Source: Verrucomicrobiales bacterium (GTDB taxonomy: Bacteria > Verrucomicrobiota > Verrucomicrobiia > Verrucomicrobiales > DEV007). From it: a stretch of 13,093 nt of DNA. The stretch covers positions 7,871 to 20,963 of the forward strand of contig PAPL01000014.1 in assembly GCA_002708885.1 (NCBI GenBank), written 5' to 3'. The translations under genes were made by a program, and so were the position numbers. Of this stretch, positions 1 to 7,320 are shown in pieces. Below the pieces are notes generated by a model. The model had not been told where the DNA came from and did not search any database. It saw only the letters and a list, made by a program, of their open reading frames with translations. Positions within the stretch are counted from its first letter, which is position 1. Each line of letters opens with the position of its first letter.

Positions 1-494
1 GGCTTATTAGTCCACTCTATAGTTTGAAGGATACCCGGACTGTAGCCGGGGGAAAGGACTCCCTCATTAATGAGATGTCCCGGCACGCTCCCGGACCCCT
101 TGAGGACCACGTTCTCACTAACATAAAACAAACCATCATCGCCAAATTCGGCATTCCCATTCAGTTCAATGACTTCTGAATCATCATCAGTGGACCCGCT
201 CCAGTCAACTAGTTCGGCTTGAGAAAAAATAGGATCCTCGTTAGCGGCAGGGCCTGGCTCTTCAGCATTTCCTCGCTCAACAATATATTCTCTATGATGA
301 ACAGAATTATCTTCTAAAAAATCATTTTCTGAAGCCTCATAGCCCGGTTCAATTTGCTCAATCGGTGCATCTATTGGAGCCGCGGATAAAAGGATTTTAG
401 GCTCAAGTTGTTCAACACAAAAAATATTCTTATCAGCCCAATCTTCATCGATTGGATGACTGCCCGAATCAGTGCTGTAGGGAATATCCGACAA
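1..494 (-). CDS. N-terminus of a LEPR-XLL-type surface/exported protein (partial, runs off left edge)
   Basis: The reading frame is open from a TGA at 506-504 down to the left edge, giving about 164 residues from a TTG at 494-492; no in-frame ATG precedes the motif, so the start is uncertain. Residues 30-36 read LEPKILL, followed by SAAPIDAP. This matches the LEPR-XLL motif known near the N-termini of very large repetitive surface proteins, with Lys replacing Arg. There is no classical Sec signal peptide: the first 29 residues are acidic and polar. Residues ~37-90 are acidic and probably disordered. From about residue 91 the sequence turns into beta-type passenger sequence, with GHLINEG followed by LSPGYSPGI, resembling autotransporter or adhesin repeats. 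It lies 120 bp downstream of the SecA-like gene on the same strand and is therefore the likely cargo of the upstream export genes. Its length and C-terminus are outside the window. Confidence 0.72.
   Translation of the reverse strand, partial: MSDIPYSTDSGSHPIDEDWADKNIFCVEQLEPKILLSAAPIDAPIEQIEPGYEASENDFLEDNSVHHREYIVERGNAEEPGPAANEDPIFSQAELVDWSGSTDDDSEVIELNGNAEFGDDGLFYVSENVVLKGSGSVPGHLINEGVLSPGYSPGILQTIEWTNK
387..407 (-). other. LEPR-XLL-type motif (LEPKILL) coding segment
   Basis: Read on the minus strand, this segment encodes L-E-P-K-I-L-L and is followed at once by S-A-A-P. The family signature is L-E-P-R-x-L-L; the conservative Arg-to-Lys change is the only deviation. In known proteins the motif sits within the first few dozen residues, as here (residues 30-36 from the TTG start). 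Its function is not established. The small residues directly after it (SAAP) resemble a protease processing site, which is inference. Confidence 0.75.
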
Positions 495-575
495 GTCATC
501 AATTCAACTAAAATGGGCATAAAATGACAAGCCTAAAGCCCCTATATATCGGTCCAAATTTAATAGGAAAACAGC

Positions 576-600
576 GAGATTTACAGGCTCAAAAAATCTC
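576..600 (-). terminator. weak hairpin between the SecA-like gene and the LEPKILL gene
   Basis: A perfect 7-bp inverted repeat (GAGATTT / AAATCTC) with an 11-nt loop lies in the 120-bp gap. Reading on the minus strand it is followed by GCTGTTTT. The stem is AT-rich and the T-run short, so this would at best be a partial terminator or attenuator setting the ratio of export machinery to cargo. I see no convincing separate promoter for the cargo gene in the rest of the gap. Confidence 0.25.
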
Positions 601-614
601 TTAGCTCCTCAACA

Positions 615-2603
615 TCAACGGTCACCGACAAAACCAAGACCGGCCTTCATTTTTTCTTCTTCTTCTGACACGGACTTGCGTCTAGCACGGTCCAGATTTT
701 CGGCTCTGATCTGCGCCAAAAACATCAAAAAACGAAGAATATAACTTCGTTTCCCTTGAGATGAATTCTTCGATAATAGCCACTTAAAAACATAAAGAAT
801 TGTTGAAGGAAGATTCTTTGAAAACAAATCATCAGTCAGAGAATAGAATGCGGATGTGCTACCGGGATCCCCTTGCCTGGCGGCGCGCCCAAACAACTGA
901 CGGTCAACTCTTCTACTTTCATGGGGTTCAGTTGCGACCACATGAATGCCTCCCAAATCCTTTACACCATAACCGAGCTTTATGTCAGTTCCTCTTCCCG
1001 CCATATTTGTGGCAATGGTCAGCCGCTTCATTTTGCCAGCCTCAGAAATAATCTTCGCCTCTTCATTTAATTTCCGAGCGTTCAGGACATCACAAGATAC
1101 ATCGCTATCTTCAAATAAATCATTTAACCTTTCACTGGCCTTCACGCTCCGGGTTCCTATTAGAACCGGCTGACCAGTTACAATCCTTGTCCTGACGCTT
1201 TGTAGAATCGCCTTTTCCTTTTTCTTAACTGAATCAAAAAATAATGTCTGTTTGTGCTCCCTCATGTTGGGCATGTTCCTCGGTATTTTAACTACAGACA
1301 TTCCGTAAGTATGCCAAACCTCACTAGAAATTTCACTAGCTGTGCCGGTAGCACCAGAAATGGCACCGTATTTCCTGAAGAATGATTGGAAACTGATCTG
1401 GGCAACTGTCTGGGTCGGGTTTGTAATCTCAACTTCCTCCTTAGCCTCAACCATTTGGTGAAGTCCCATTTTCCAACTTCTATTTGGCATGGGCCTGCCA
1501 GTAGATTCATCAACTATTACAATCTTATCTCCTTCAATGATGTACTGTTCACCCAATTTAAAAAAATGTTTGGCTTCGAGGGCCAATTGAACCATATGCA
1601 TTTTTCTTTTTTGACACTTCCATATTGGAATATCCGGAAATCCAAGCTCATACAGCATCTTTTTCTTGGCTGATGGCAATAATTTGATTGAACGTGACCG
1701 GCTCACAATCAAATAATCGACTCCTTGGGTCATCTTGTCCGCAATGGCCAATGCCGCATTACACACCTCAGAAAGATCATAATCTCCCTGATCTTGACTT
1801 ATAATTAGTGGCGTAACGGCCTCGTCAATCAAACAGTTATCGGCTTCATCAATGAATGCTCTGTGCAAGCCGCGCTGGATGGTCCTGGGCTCATCGCCCT
1901 GAATAAAGTTTACTAAAAAATGACGCTTAGCTGATCTTCCCCAATCATTCAAAGCTATTTTATCTCTTAGGTAATCGGCAGCGACTTCTTTTGCAGTCGT
2001 ATATGTTACCATCGCTGCATAAGCCTCTCTCCGTTCAGGGGGCGAACTCTCCCCAACAACATGAGAAACACTCACTCCAAGCATATTGAAAAGAGGCCTC
2101 ATCAGTTTTGCGTCCCGGGAAGCCAAATAATCATTAGCTGTTATGACATGGACTGGATCTCCTGACCATGAAGACAATGCTGCCGCCATTGCTATTGAAA
2201 GTGTCTTTCCCTCACCCGTATCCAACTCCGCAAGATAGCCTCTAGAAAGTGCAATGACCGCAAGCATCTGAACGGAAAATGGAGTCATTCCGAGTTCTCT
2301 TCTAGCGGCCTCATAAGCCAATGCCAAACTCATCGCACTCAGCCCCTCTGGAGTCTCCTCTTTAAGTATAAACAGGTTCTTCTGCTCTTCTATTTGCCGC
2401 TTAATAGCTGAATCCTTCTCTTCTGCAAGTTCTTCAGCAATGACTTTACATTCATCAACCAAACCTTGCATCTTACCGACAACTGAACTTCTGCGCTTCC
2501 AAGTACCAACTAATGCTCTCAGAGCAAAACCCAAACCTTTCGCATCTTCCTTTGATTCCTTTTCAAAAAAGATTTTATTATATTCACTAGGCAATGAATT
2601 CAT
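615..2603 (-). CDS. SecA-like preprotein translocase ATPase, shortened (dedicated export motor)
   Basis: This 662-residue protein carries the SecA motor core. From the ATG at 2603: an LGM-PF-VQ block at ~104-112, Walker A TGEGKT at 129-134, Walker B/DEAD box FIDEAD at 250-255, the SecA block LIDEAVTPLIIS at 258-269, SGATGTASE at 416-424, TNMAGRGTDIKLG at 532-544, and GRAARQGDPGS at 572-582. The pre-protein cross-linking region lies between the DEAD box and SGATGT. Housekeeping SecA is usually 800-950 residues; this one stops about 80 residues after the arginine-finger motif. It lacks most of the helical scaffold, the two-helix finger and the Cys-rich zinc tail. I chose ATG 2603 because it overlaps the upstream stop as TAATG; a GTG at 2660 would add 19 residues and overlap the M50 gene by 58 bp. 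The gene is co-directional with the adaptor and protease genes. I infer an ATPase that drives a special cargo rather than the general Sec pathway. Confidence 0.93.
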   Translation of the reverse strand: MNSLPSEYNKIFFEKESKEDAKGLGFALRALVGTWKRRSSVVGKMQGLVDECKVIAEELAEEKDSAIKRQIEEQKNLFILKEETPEGLSAMSLALAYEAARRELGMTPFSVQMLAVIALSRGYLAELDTGEGKTLSIAMAAALSSWSGDPVHVITANDYLASRDAKLMRPLFNMLGVSVSHVVGESSPPERREAYAAMVTYTTAKEVAADYLRDKIALNDWGRSAKRHFLVNFIQGDEPRTIQRGLHRAFIDEADNCLIDEAVTPLIISQDQGDYDLSEVCNAALAIADKMTQGVDYLIVSRSRSIKLLPSAKKKMLYELGFPDIPIWKCQKRKMHMVQLALEAKHFFKLGEQYIIEGDKIVIVDESTGRPMPNRSWKMGLHQMVEAKEEVEITNPTQTVAQISFQSFFRKYGAISGATGTASEISSEVWHTYGMSVVKIPRNMPNMREHKQTLFFDSVKKKEKAILQSVRTRIVTGQPVLIGTRSVKASERLNDLFEDSDVSCDVLNARKLNEEAKIISEAGKMKRLTIATNMAGRGTDIKLGYGVKDLGGIHVVATEPHESRRVDRQLFGRAARQGDPGSTSAFYSLTDDLFSKNLPSTILYVFKWLLSKNSSQGKRSYILRFLMFLAQIRAENLDRARRKSVSEEEEKMKAGLGFVGDR

Positions 2604-4756
2604 TACAAACGGTATTCTCTCTGAAATAATTGTCTCAACCTCAAAGCCAATTGTGACCACAATGGTGCATCAGGGACCGGGAACCGCGCGACTCCAGTCT
2701 GCCCATGGTTAGGAGTGACTCCTGAAGAAACAACGATTTCTCCCCTAACCTCAAAAAATGGCTCAGTGCTGACTGAGCCTGACCGATCACCCGTTTTGAC
2801 TGCAATCTGACCGCCTCCCATGTATCCAAGAGAAGCTGAAGGCAATTGACTCTGGTCAGAGGGAATAGCATTTAGCTCTACCAATTTAGATGAACTTTGA
2901 TATTGCCCCCTGAGCCTAACTTCGGCCTCTTTAGGTTTATTCCCGAATATTCTCCCAACGTCCCGTTGACTCACAACCGCAAAAAATTCGAACCGGTCCT
3001 TACCGCTCACATGCCCAATGCTTGTTCCTTTGGTAATTACATTATTTTTGTATTCTTCTAAAGAATCAGCGAACCAGACACCTGAAGTGGGCGCCCTCAT
3101 GCTCAATGATTCTATATTACTATTAAGATTATTTTTGCGTATCTCCAGAGACTCATAATAGGAATTAAGGCTCTCTAGCTGCGTGCCCTGCGATGATCTT
3201 TCTTTTCTCATTATTAGATTCACTCTTTGCATCTCCGAATCGATAATTTTCATCTCCTCAAAAAGTGACTCATTTTCTAGCACCGCCAGGACCTGCCCCT
3301 CACTGACAATTGATCCACTTGGTAAAATAATCTCAGCGAGCTTACCTGTCACTGATGCATACACGTTCTGGTGCGGCAGAGCCTTAACGATCCCGTCAGA
3401 ACGAAAATAGTTTGGAAACGGAACCAAAGTCAAAAAAGCCATCAATGCACTAATGGCTGCAAACGATAATATTATGGACCGGGCCCTCATGTTCATAAGT
3501 TTAGGACTAAAAAATAAATACTTTAGACCCTTTATAAAAGGAAGAATTACCCACATGAAAGCAAAGACAATGGCCAATACGGCACCCACTATTAAAAACT
3601 TCTTAGAGACAAACAAAAGTATGCCCATCATGAGGAAAAAACGGTAAATCCAGCTACTGATAAAATAAAAAGTAAAACCAACGGCCTCGCCTCGGGTCTC
3701 CGCAGGACAGGGACCCGCTTGCAGTTTGAAAAAATATTTCTCAACCCAGTATCGCATGAGCTGCTGAGCTCTTCCTTGCAAATTGGGAGTCTCAAGAAGA
3801 TCACATAAAATATGATACCCATCGAACCTGAGTAGCGGGTTCAAATTGAAAAGGATCGTGGATACTGATGCCGTAATCACGACGTTAAAGCAAATCCTTC
3901 CGAATGCCCCATCCGCAATGTTGGCCCAAATAATCAGAGCCACTGAAGCAATAAAAAACTCAACTACGACCCCAGCAATGCCAACAACGACCCTCTTATA
4001 TTTTTGAGACAATCCATAGCTGGCCGACACATCAACGAACGGAAGCGGATTGAAAACCAAAAACATAATCCCCATCTGAGGCACTTCACAATGGTAACGT
4101 CTACACGCATACGCATGACCAAATTCATGCAACGCCTTGGTTAAAATGATACTTAAATAAAGATAGGGAAGATTAGATAGACTCAGAATGCCATTAGCGG
4201 CATCACTGAATCTGCCCCACTCTCCGAACAGCACAGAAATCGCAGCACAGAAAAAAAGCAGCCAAATTAAGAAACCAAAAGGTTTAAAGCACCATGAGAA
4301 AAGATGAATTGTCCTGCGAAGGAATGGATCAGGATTCCACAAAGGAATCTTGAGAAACAAAAGACTCGAAAACAGTTGTTTTCTCTGCTGTGCTTTTTGC
4401 TTGTCCTTAGCTGCCAGCAAAAATTCAATATTCACTGACTTCTGGCTCTTCAATAGACCATTACTATATAGCTGGGAAAGGACCTTGATTACGTCGCCCT
4501 GCCCGGGAGCCTCAGACGGATTTTCATTTAATGTTTTTTCCCAAGCCTCTTCAACGTTATTGGAAACATCCAAATGACAAATGAATTTGTAAGTAGCTTC
4601 TCTTATTCGGAAAAATCGATGCCCGAATTTATCACAAACCACATACCAAAATTCACCCCTGTAACTTTGTCTTATCAGTTCGACGCTGGGCAAAAGATTA
4701 AGCTTCAGACCCCTCACCCGATACCATGAATCATCAAATACTGAATTCGGATTCAT
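2603..4756 (-). CDS. PqqD-like / M50 site-2 metalloprotease / HlyD adaptor fusion protein
   Basis: The 717-residue inner-membrane protein has three parts. Residues ~33-105 resemble a PqqD-like winged-helix domain (WYVVCDKFGHRFFRI, then AWEKTL and VIKVLSQLYSNGLL), a fold that binds leader peptides in RiPP systems. Residues ~155-450 are polytopic (about eight hydrophobic segments) and carry the zinc motif HEFGH at 210-214 with the third-ligand block NPLLRFDGYH at 306-315, typical of M50 site-2 proteases. Residues ~455-600 form an HlyD-type biotinyl-lipoyl/barrel adaptor interrupted by a short coiled coil (~495-550), and the tail has the usual adaptor ending (GEIVVSSGVTPNHGQTG). The start is secure: AGGAGG lies 8 nt upstream of the ATG and overlaps the previous stop. 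The 3' end overlaps the SecA-like start by one base. Both catalytic motifs look intact, so it is probably an active protease; the substrate is not shown by the sequence. Confidence 0.9.
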   Translation of the reverse strand: MNPNSVFDDSWYRVRGLKLNLLPSVELIRQSYRGEFWYVVCDKFGHRFFRIREATYKFICHLDVSNNVEEAWEKTLNENPSEAPGQGDVIKVLSQLYSNGLLKSQKSVNIEFLLAAKDKQKAQQRKQLFSSLLFLKIPLWNPDPFLRRTIHLFSWCFKPFGFLIWLLFFCAAISVLFGEWGRFSDAANGILSLSNLPYLYLSIILTKALHEFGHAYACRRYHCEVPQMGIMFLVFNPLPFVDVSASYGLSQKYKRVVVGIAGVVVEFFIASVALIIWANIADGAFGRICFNVVITASVSTILFNLNPLLRFDGYHILCDLLETPNLQGRAQQLMRYWVEKYFFKLQAGPCPAETRGEAVGFTFYFISSWIYRFFLMMGILLFVSKKFLIVGAVLAIVFAFMWVILPFIKGLKYLFFSPKLMNMRARSIILSFAAISALMAFLTLVPFPNYFRSDGIVKALPHQNVYASVTGKLAEIILPSGSIVSEGQVLAVLENESLFEEMKIIDSEMQRVNLIMRKERSSQGTQLESLNSYYESLEIRKNNLNSNIESLSMRAPTSGVWFADSLEEYKNNVITKGTSIGHVSGKDRFEFFAVVSQRDVGRIFGNKPKEAEVRLRGQYQSSSKLVELNAIPSDQSQLPSASLGYMGGGQIAVKTGDRSGSVSTEPFFEVRGEIVVSSGVTPNHGQTGVARFPVPDAPLWSQLALRLRQLFQREYRL

Positions 4757-4764
4757 TTTATTCT

Positions 4765-4770
4765 CCTCCT
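4765..4770 (-). promoter_or_regulatory. strong Shine-Dalgarno (AGGAGG) for the M50-HlyD gene
   Basis: A perfect AGGAGG sits 8 nt before the ATG at 4756. Its first two bases overlap the TAG stop (4771-4769) of the upstream GAF-HlyD gene, so termination and re-initiation are likely coupled. It is the only strong Shine-Dalgarno I find before a gene in this block; the other starts have weak or no SD. Confidence 0.8.
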
Positions 4771-6544
4771 AAAGCCATAACTTCATCCTTATAAATTCTA
4801 TTGTCCGATGAAGATACACCCAAGCTGCTGACCTTTTCCCTATATGAATCTTACAAATCCCGCTCATGCCGGGTCTCCACCAGTCTTCCGGATCACTTTC
4901 GATCATGGCTCTGACTCTGAAATGTGTCCCTTGTTCCTGAACAACTGCGACCGGTTCATAATTATCAATTAGAACCTCGTAAGTTTTTTCAGGATGACTA
5001 GTATAAGCCAGTTCTCCCTTCATTCCCTTCTTAAGAAAATGAACGTCACGCTCATCCACTTGAAGTTCACCAAACGTATCAACGAGTTGAATTACCCTGA
5101 GAAGTGGTTCACCGGGCTTGACTGGAGATGACAGCCGGTCTTGCAAATCGCCCTCTACAATGACCCCGTCAAATGGGGCCGATATTAATGCCTTGTCTAA
5201 CTGATAATCAAACAGCTCTATTTGAGCGTCCGCTTTTTTTACCGAGAGCTGTGCCAATCTCATGTCAGTGAGCTTCCCTTCGGCCTCATATCTTCTAACA
5301 TCATTCGATTGACTCTCTCTCTCTGCGATGCTCTGAGCCCTCTTCATGAGGATTTCTTTCTGGTCAAGAGAAACAAGAATGTCACCCTCTTTGATCACAT
5401 CCCCTACCTTAAAATGAACTTTTTCAATATAACCAGATATGGGCGCCGTCAGTACCGCCGAGGCTTCGGTTCGCAAAACAAAGGGAGATTTGACTTTGTG
5501 ATTGATCGGAATGACACAAGACGCAATGAGTGAAAACAGTAGCGCACAGACAAAGAACTTCAAACCCGTGTGTCTATAGCCCAACATGCCGGCCAATCTC
5601 TTCCGTGCCCTTCTCCATACCCTCTTACCAATCCATCCGGAAACAGAATGCAGAGAATCCAGCCTAGGTGCTATCAAATCCATGAAAACACGAAGCAAGC
5701 CAATGTGGGCACTATCAAAATGGGTATCTTCATTATCGTACTCAACGGTAACCACACCTATGACCTCTTCGGCCAATCGAAGAGGCACAGAAACTACAGT
5801 GCAATTCCCGGTAGATTGTGAATATGCTTTATGTTGCTTATTTATAGTAGCTGATTCGGGATCAGGAAAAACTATCTCAGATTGCTGAGTCATGGACTCG
5901 TCCATGACTCGAGCCAAATAACTAACCTTTTCGGTGTCACTTCTGACGTTCCCACCATGATTAGTCGCTTTGACTTTAATTGTTCCCTTTTCATTCCATC
6001 CAAGAGAAACCCGCATAGCATTGAATTGGCTCACAAGTTCATTACATATCCTCATTGAGGCCTCTTCGAAACTTTTCGATTCTCCAACAATGAGCCCAAG
6101 ATCAAGAACCTTTGATGTCTGATTGAGACTCTCCGATTTAAGATCTGAATCTCTTGAAAACCTAAAAGCAGTTACGCAGGCAAGCACTGATGATCTGATA
6201 AGATGCAATGAATCATCATCCATAACTTCAGACATTCGCAATACTCCGCACCCCTTCAGTTCTGGAATTGAATCTAACGTAATCAGATACCAGAATGAAC
6301 CTTCTAGTTCCGCATTGAACATTTCACTGTTTGATTGATTGCCTGAAATCTTTTTCCTGACAACTTCAGGCAGATCAATTACTTGAGCAGATTCACTCTT
6401 CCCCAACAATAAGACCTGCCCTTGATTGTCTTTATGGAAGAAATAAACATCCTCACAGGACCGGTAAGAGGATATTTCACCACACAACCGGTCCCAGAAC
6501 ACCTTTGGCTCAATTCCTTTCTCTAGAATACGACTCGTGTTCAA
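4769..6544 (-). CDS. GAF domain - single transmembrane helix - HlyD-type adaptor fusion
   Basis: This 591-residue protein starts at TTG 6544, 20 bp after the HlyD gene; no better in-frame start is visible. Residues ~1-130 are an unassigned cytoplasmic region. Residues ~145-297 resemble a GAF domain (LDLGLIVGESKSFEEA at the start, VSVPLRLAEEVIGVVTVEY near the end). A basic stretch (KRVWRRARKR) precedes one hydrophobic helix at ~327-345, which fits the positive-inside rule with the N-terminus in the cytoplasm. Residues ~357-570 form an HlyD/membrane-fusion adaptor: lipoyl half at ~365-395, a coiled coil at ~396-450, the second half with ISAPFDGVIV at 454-463, then a barrel ending RPGMSGICKIHIG. 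The topology places a possible sensor inside and an adaptor in the periplasm. The GAF ligand cannot be read from the sequence. The gene sits between two other adaptors in one operon. Confidence 0.85.
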   Translation of the reverse strand: MNTSRILEKGIEPKVFWDRLCGEISSYRSCEDVYFFHKDNQGQVLLLGKSESAQVIDLPEVVRKKISGNQSNSEMFNAELEGSFWYLITLDSIPELKGCGVLRMSEVMDDDSLHLIRSSVLACVTAFRFSRDSDLKSESLNQTSKVLDLGLIVGESKSFEEASMRICNELVSQFNAMRVSLGWNEKGTIKVKATNHGGNVRSDTEKVSYLARVMDESMTQQSEIVFPDPESATINKQHKAYSQSTGNCTVVSVPLRLAEEVIGVVTVEYDNEDTHFDSAHIGLLRVFMDLIAPRLDSLHSVSGWIGKRVWRRARKRLAGMLGYRHTGLKFFVCALLFSLIASCVIPINHKVKSPFVLRTEASAVLTAPISGYIEKVHFKVGDVIKEGDILVSLDQKEILMKRAQSIAERESQSNDVRRYEAEGKLTDMRLAQLSVKKADAQIELFDYQLDKALISAPFDGVIVEGDLQDRLSSPVKPGEPLLRVIQLVDTFGELQVDERDVHFLKKGMKGELAYTSHPEKTYEVLIDNYEPVAVVQEQGTHFRVRAMIESDPEDWWRPGMSGICKIHIGKRSAAWVYLHRTIEFIRMKLWL

Positions 6545-6564
6545 GGCAAGTAGCTCGTAAATGT

Positions 6565-7296
6565 TTATGATTCGGAAGGAACCTTCATCCGGACCCGGAC
6601 ACCTGGCTTGATTTTTGCTATAGCATTATCAAACTCAAACATTACCCGGAAAAGCCCGCTCCTCGAATCAACTTGAGGATCAATAAACTTCAATGTGGCC
6701 TTGCCCTGGCTGGAACTAGTAACTTCAGGGAAATCCACAACAACCTCATTGCCGACTTTAAGCTGATCAAGATAATCAGTAGTGAGAAAGAAAACTAATT
6801 TGAGACTACTCGCATCAATCAGTTCAAATAGGGCCTCGACCTTTTCCGCTGATTCTCCCGGATCGATTAAACGGTAAACAATAACACCATCGGACGGGGA
6901 CTTGATTAATCTCTCAGAAATATCATTTTCAGCCAATTCTTTATCCACCTCGTAACTTCCCAGCTCGGCCTTCTTCTCCAAATAAGTGGCCCGGCTTTCA
7001 ATCTTCTTCGCATAAAGATCCTCAACTGCCTCGAATTCAAACCGCGCCTTAGTAATTAAGTGCTCTAATTTTTTTACTGCAAGCTCTTGTCTTTTGGATA
7101 GCAACTTTGCAAGGACATCCCCCTTAACAACATTGTCACCTTCTTCAACAAATACCTCCTCCACAACTTCTTCTACTGGAGAGCTAATCGTGATCCTTTC
7201 CTTGGGCTGAGCCGTGCCTTCAATCCAGACATCCTCTGCCGATGAAGAGATCACCGTCAGGAAAATAAAGATCAGGAATTTAAAATGTTTTATCAT
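6565..7296 (-). CDS. short periplasmic adaptor of the HlyD/RND membrane-fusion family
   Basis: The 243-residue protein begins with a signal peptide (hydrophobic core FKFLIFIFLTVISSS, likely cut after Ala20). A biotinyl-lipoyl domain is split as usual: first half ~34-64 (ISSPVEEVVEEVFVEEGDNV), coiled-coil hairpin ~65-125, second half ~129-160 (IKSPSDGVIVYRLIDPGESA). A beta-barrel part follows to the end (PGVRVRMKVP). It is shorter than most adaptors (350-450 residues) and has no membrane-proximal extension beyond the barrel. It lies 24 bp downstream of the TolC-like gene and 20 bp upstream of the GAF-HlyD fusion. It probably bridges the TolC-like channel to the inner-membrane components. I see no clear Shine-Dalgarno before ATG 7296, so translation may be coupled to the upstream gene. 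Confidence 0.88.
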   Translation of the reverse strand: MIKHFKFLIFIFLTVISSSAEDVWIEGTAQPKERITISSPVEEVVEEVFVEEGDNVVKGDVLAKLLSKRQELAVKKLEHLITKARFEFEAVEDLYAKKIESRATYLEKKAELGSYEVDKELAENDISERLIKSPSDGVIVYRLIDPGESAEKVEALFELIDASSLKLVFFLTTDYLDQLKVGNEVVVDFPEVTSSSQGKATLKFIDPQVDSRSGLFRVMFEFDNAIAKIKPGVRVRMKVPSES

Positions 7297-7320
7297 TATA
7301 CAAAATTGATACTGTTAAAT

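Noticed and set aside
371..520. A 49-codon minus-strand frame starting at an ATG at 520, overlapping the LEPKILL region.
   Set aside because: It is in a different frame from the recognisable LEPKILL/passenger sequence, has no domain features and stops shortly after. It is treated as a shadow, though a frameshift error is kept as an alternative in the findings.
615..2603. Housekeeping SecA.
   Set aside because: The protein is about 200 residues shorter than ordinary SecA at its C-terminus, lacks the zinc-binding tail, and lies inside an adaptor/protease/TolC operon.
2604..2660. A GTG-initiated 19-residue N-terminal extension of the SecA-like protein.
   Set aside because: It would overlap the M50-HlyD gene by 58 bp and begins with a GTG, while an ATG in TAATG overlap with the upstream stop is available and typical of coupled genes.
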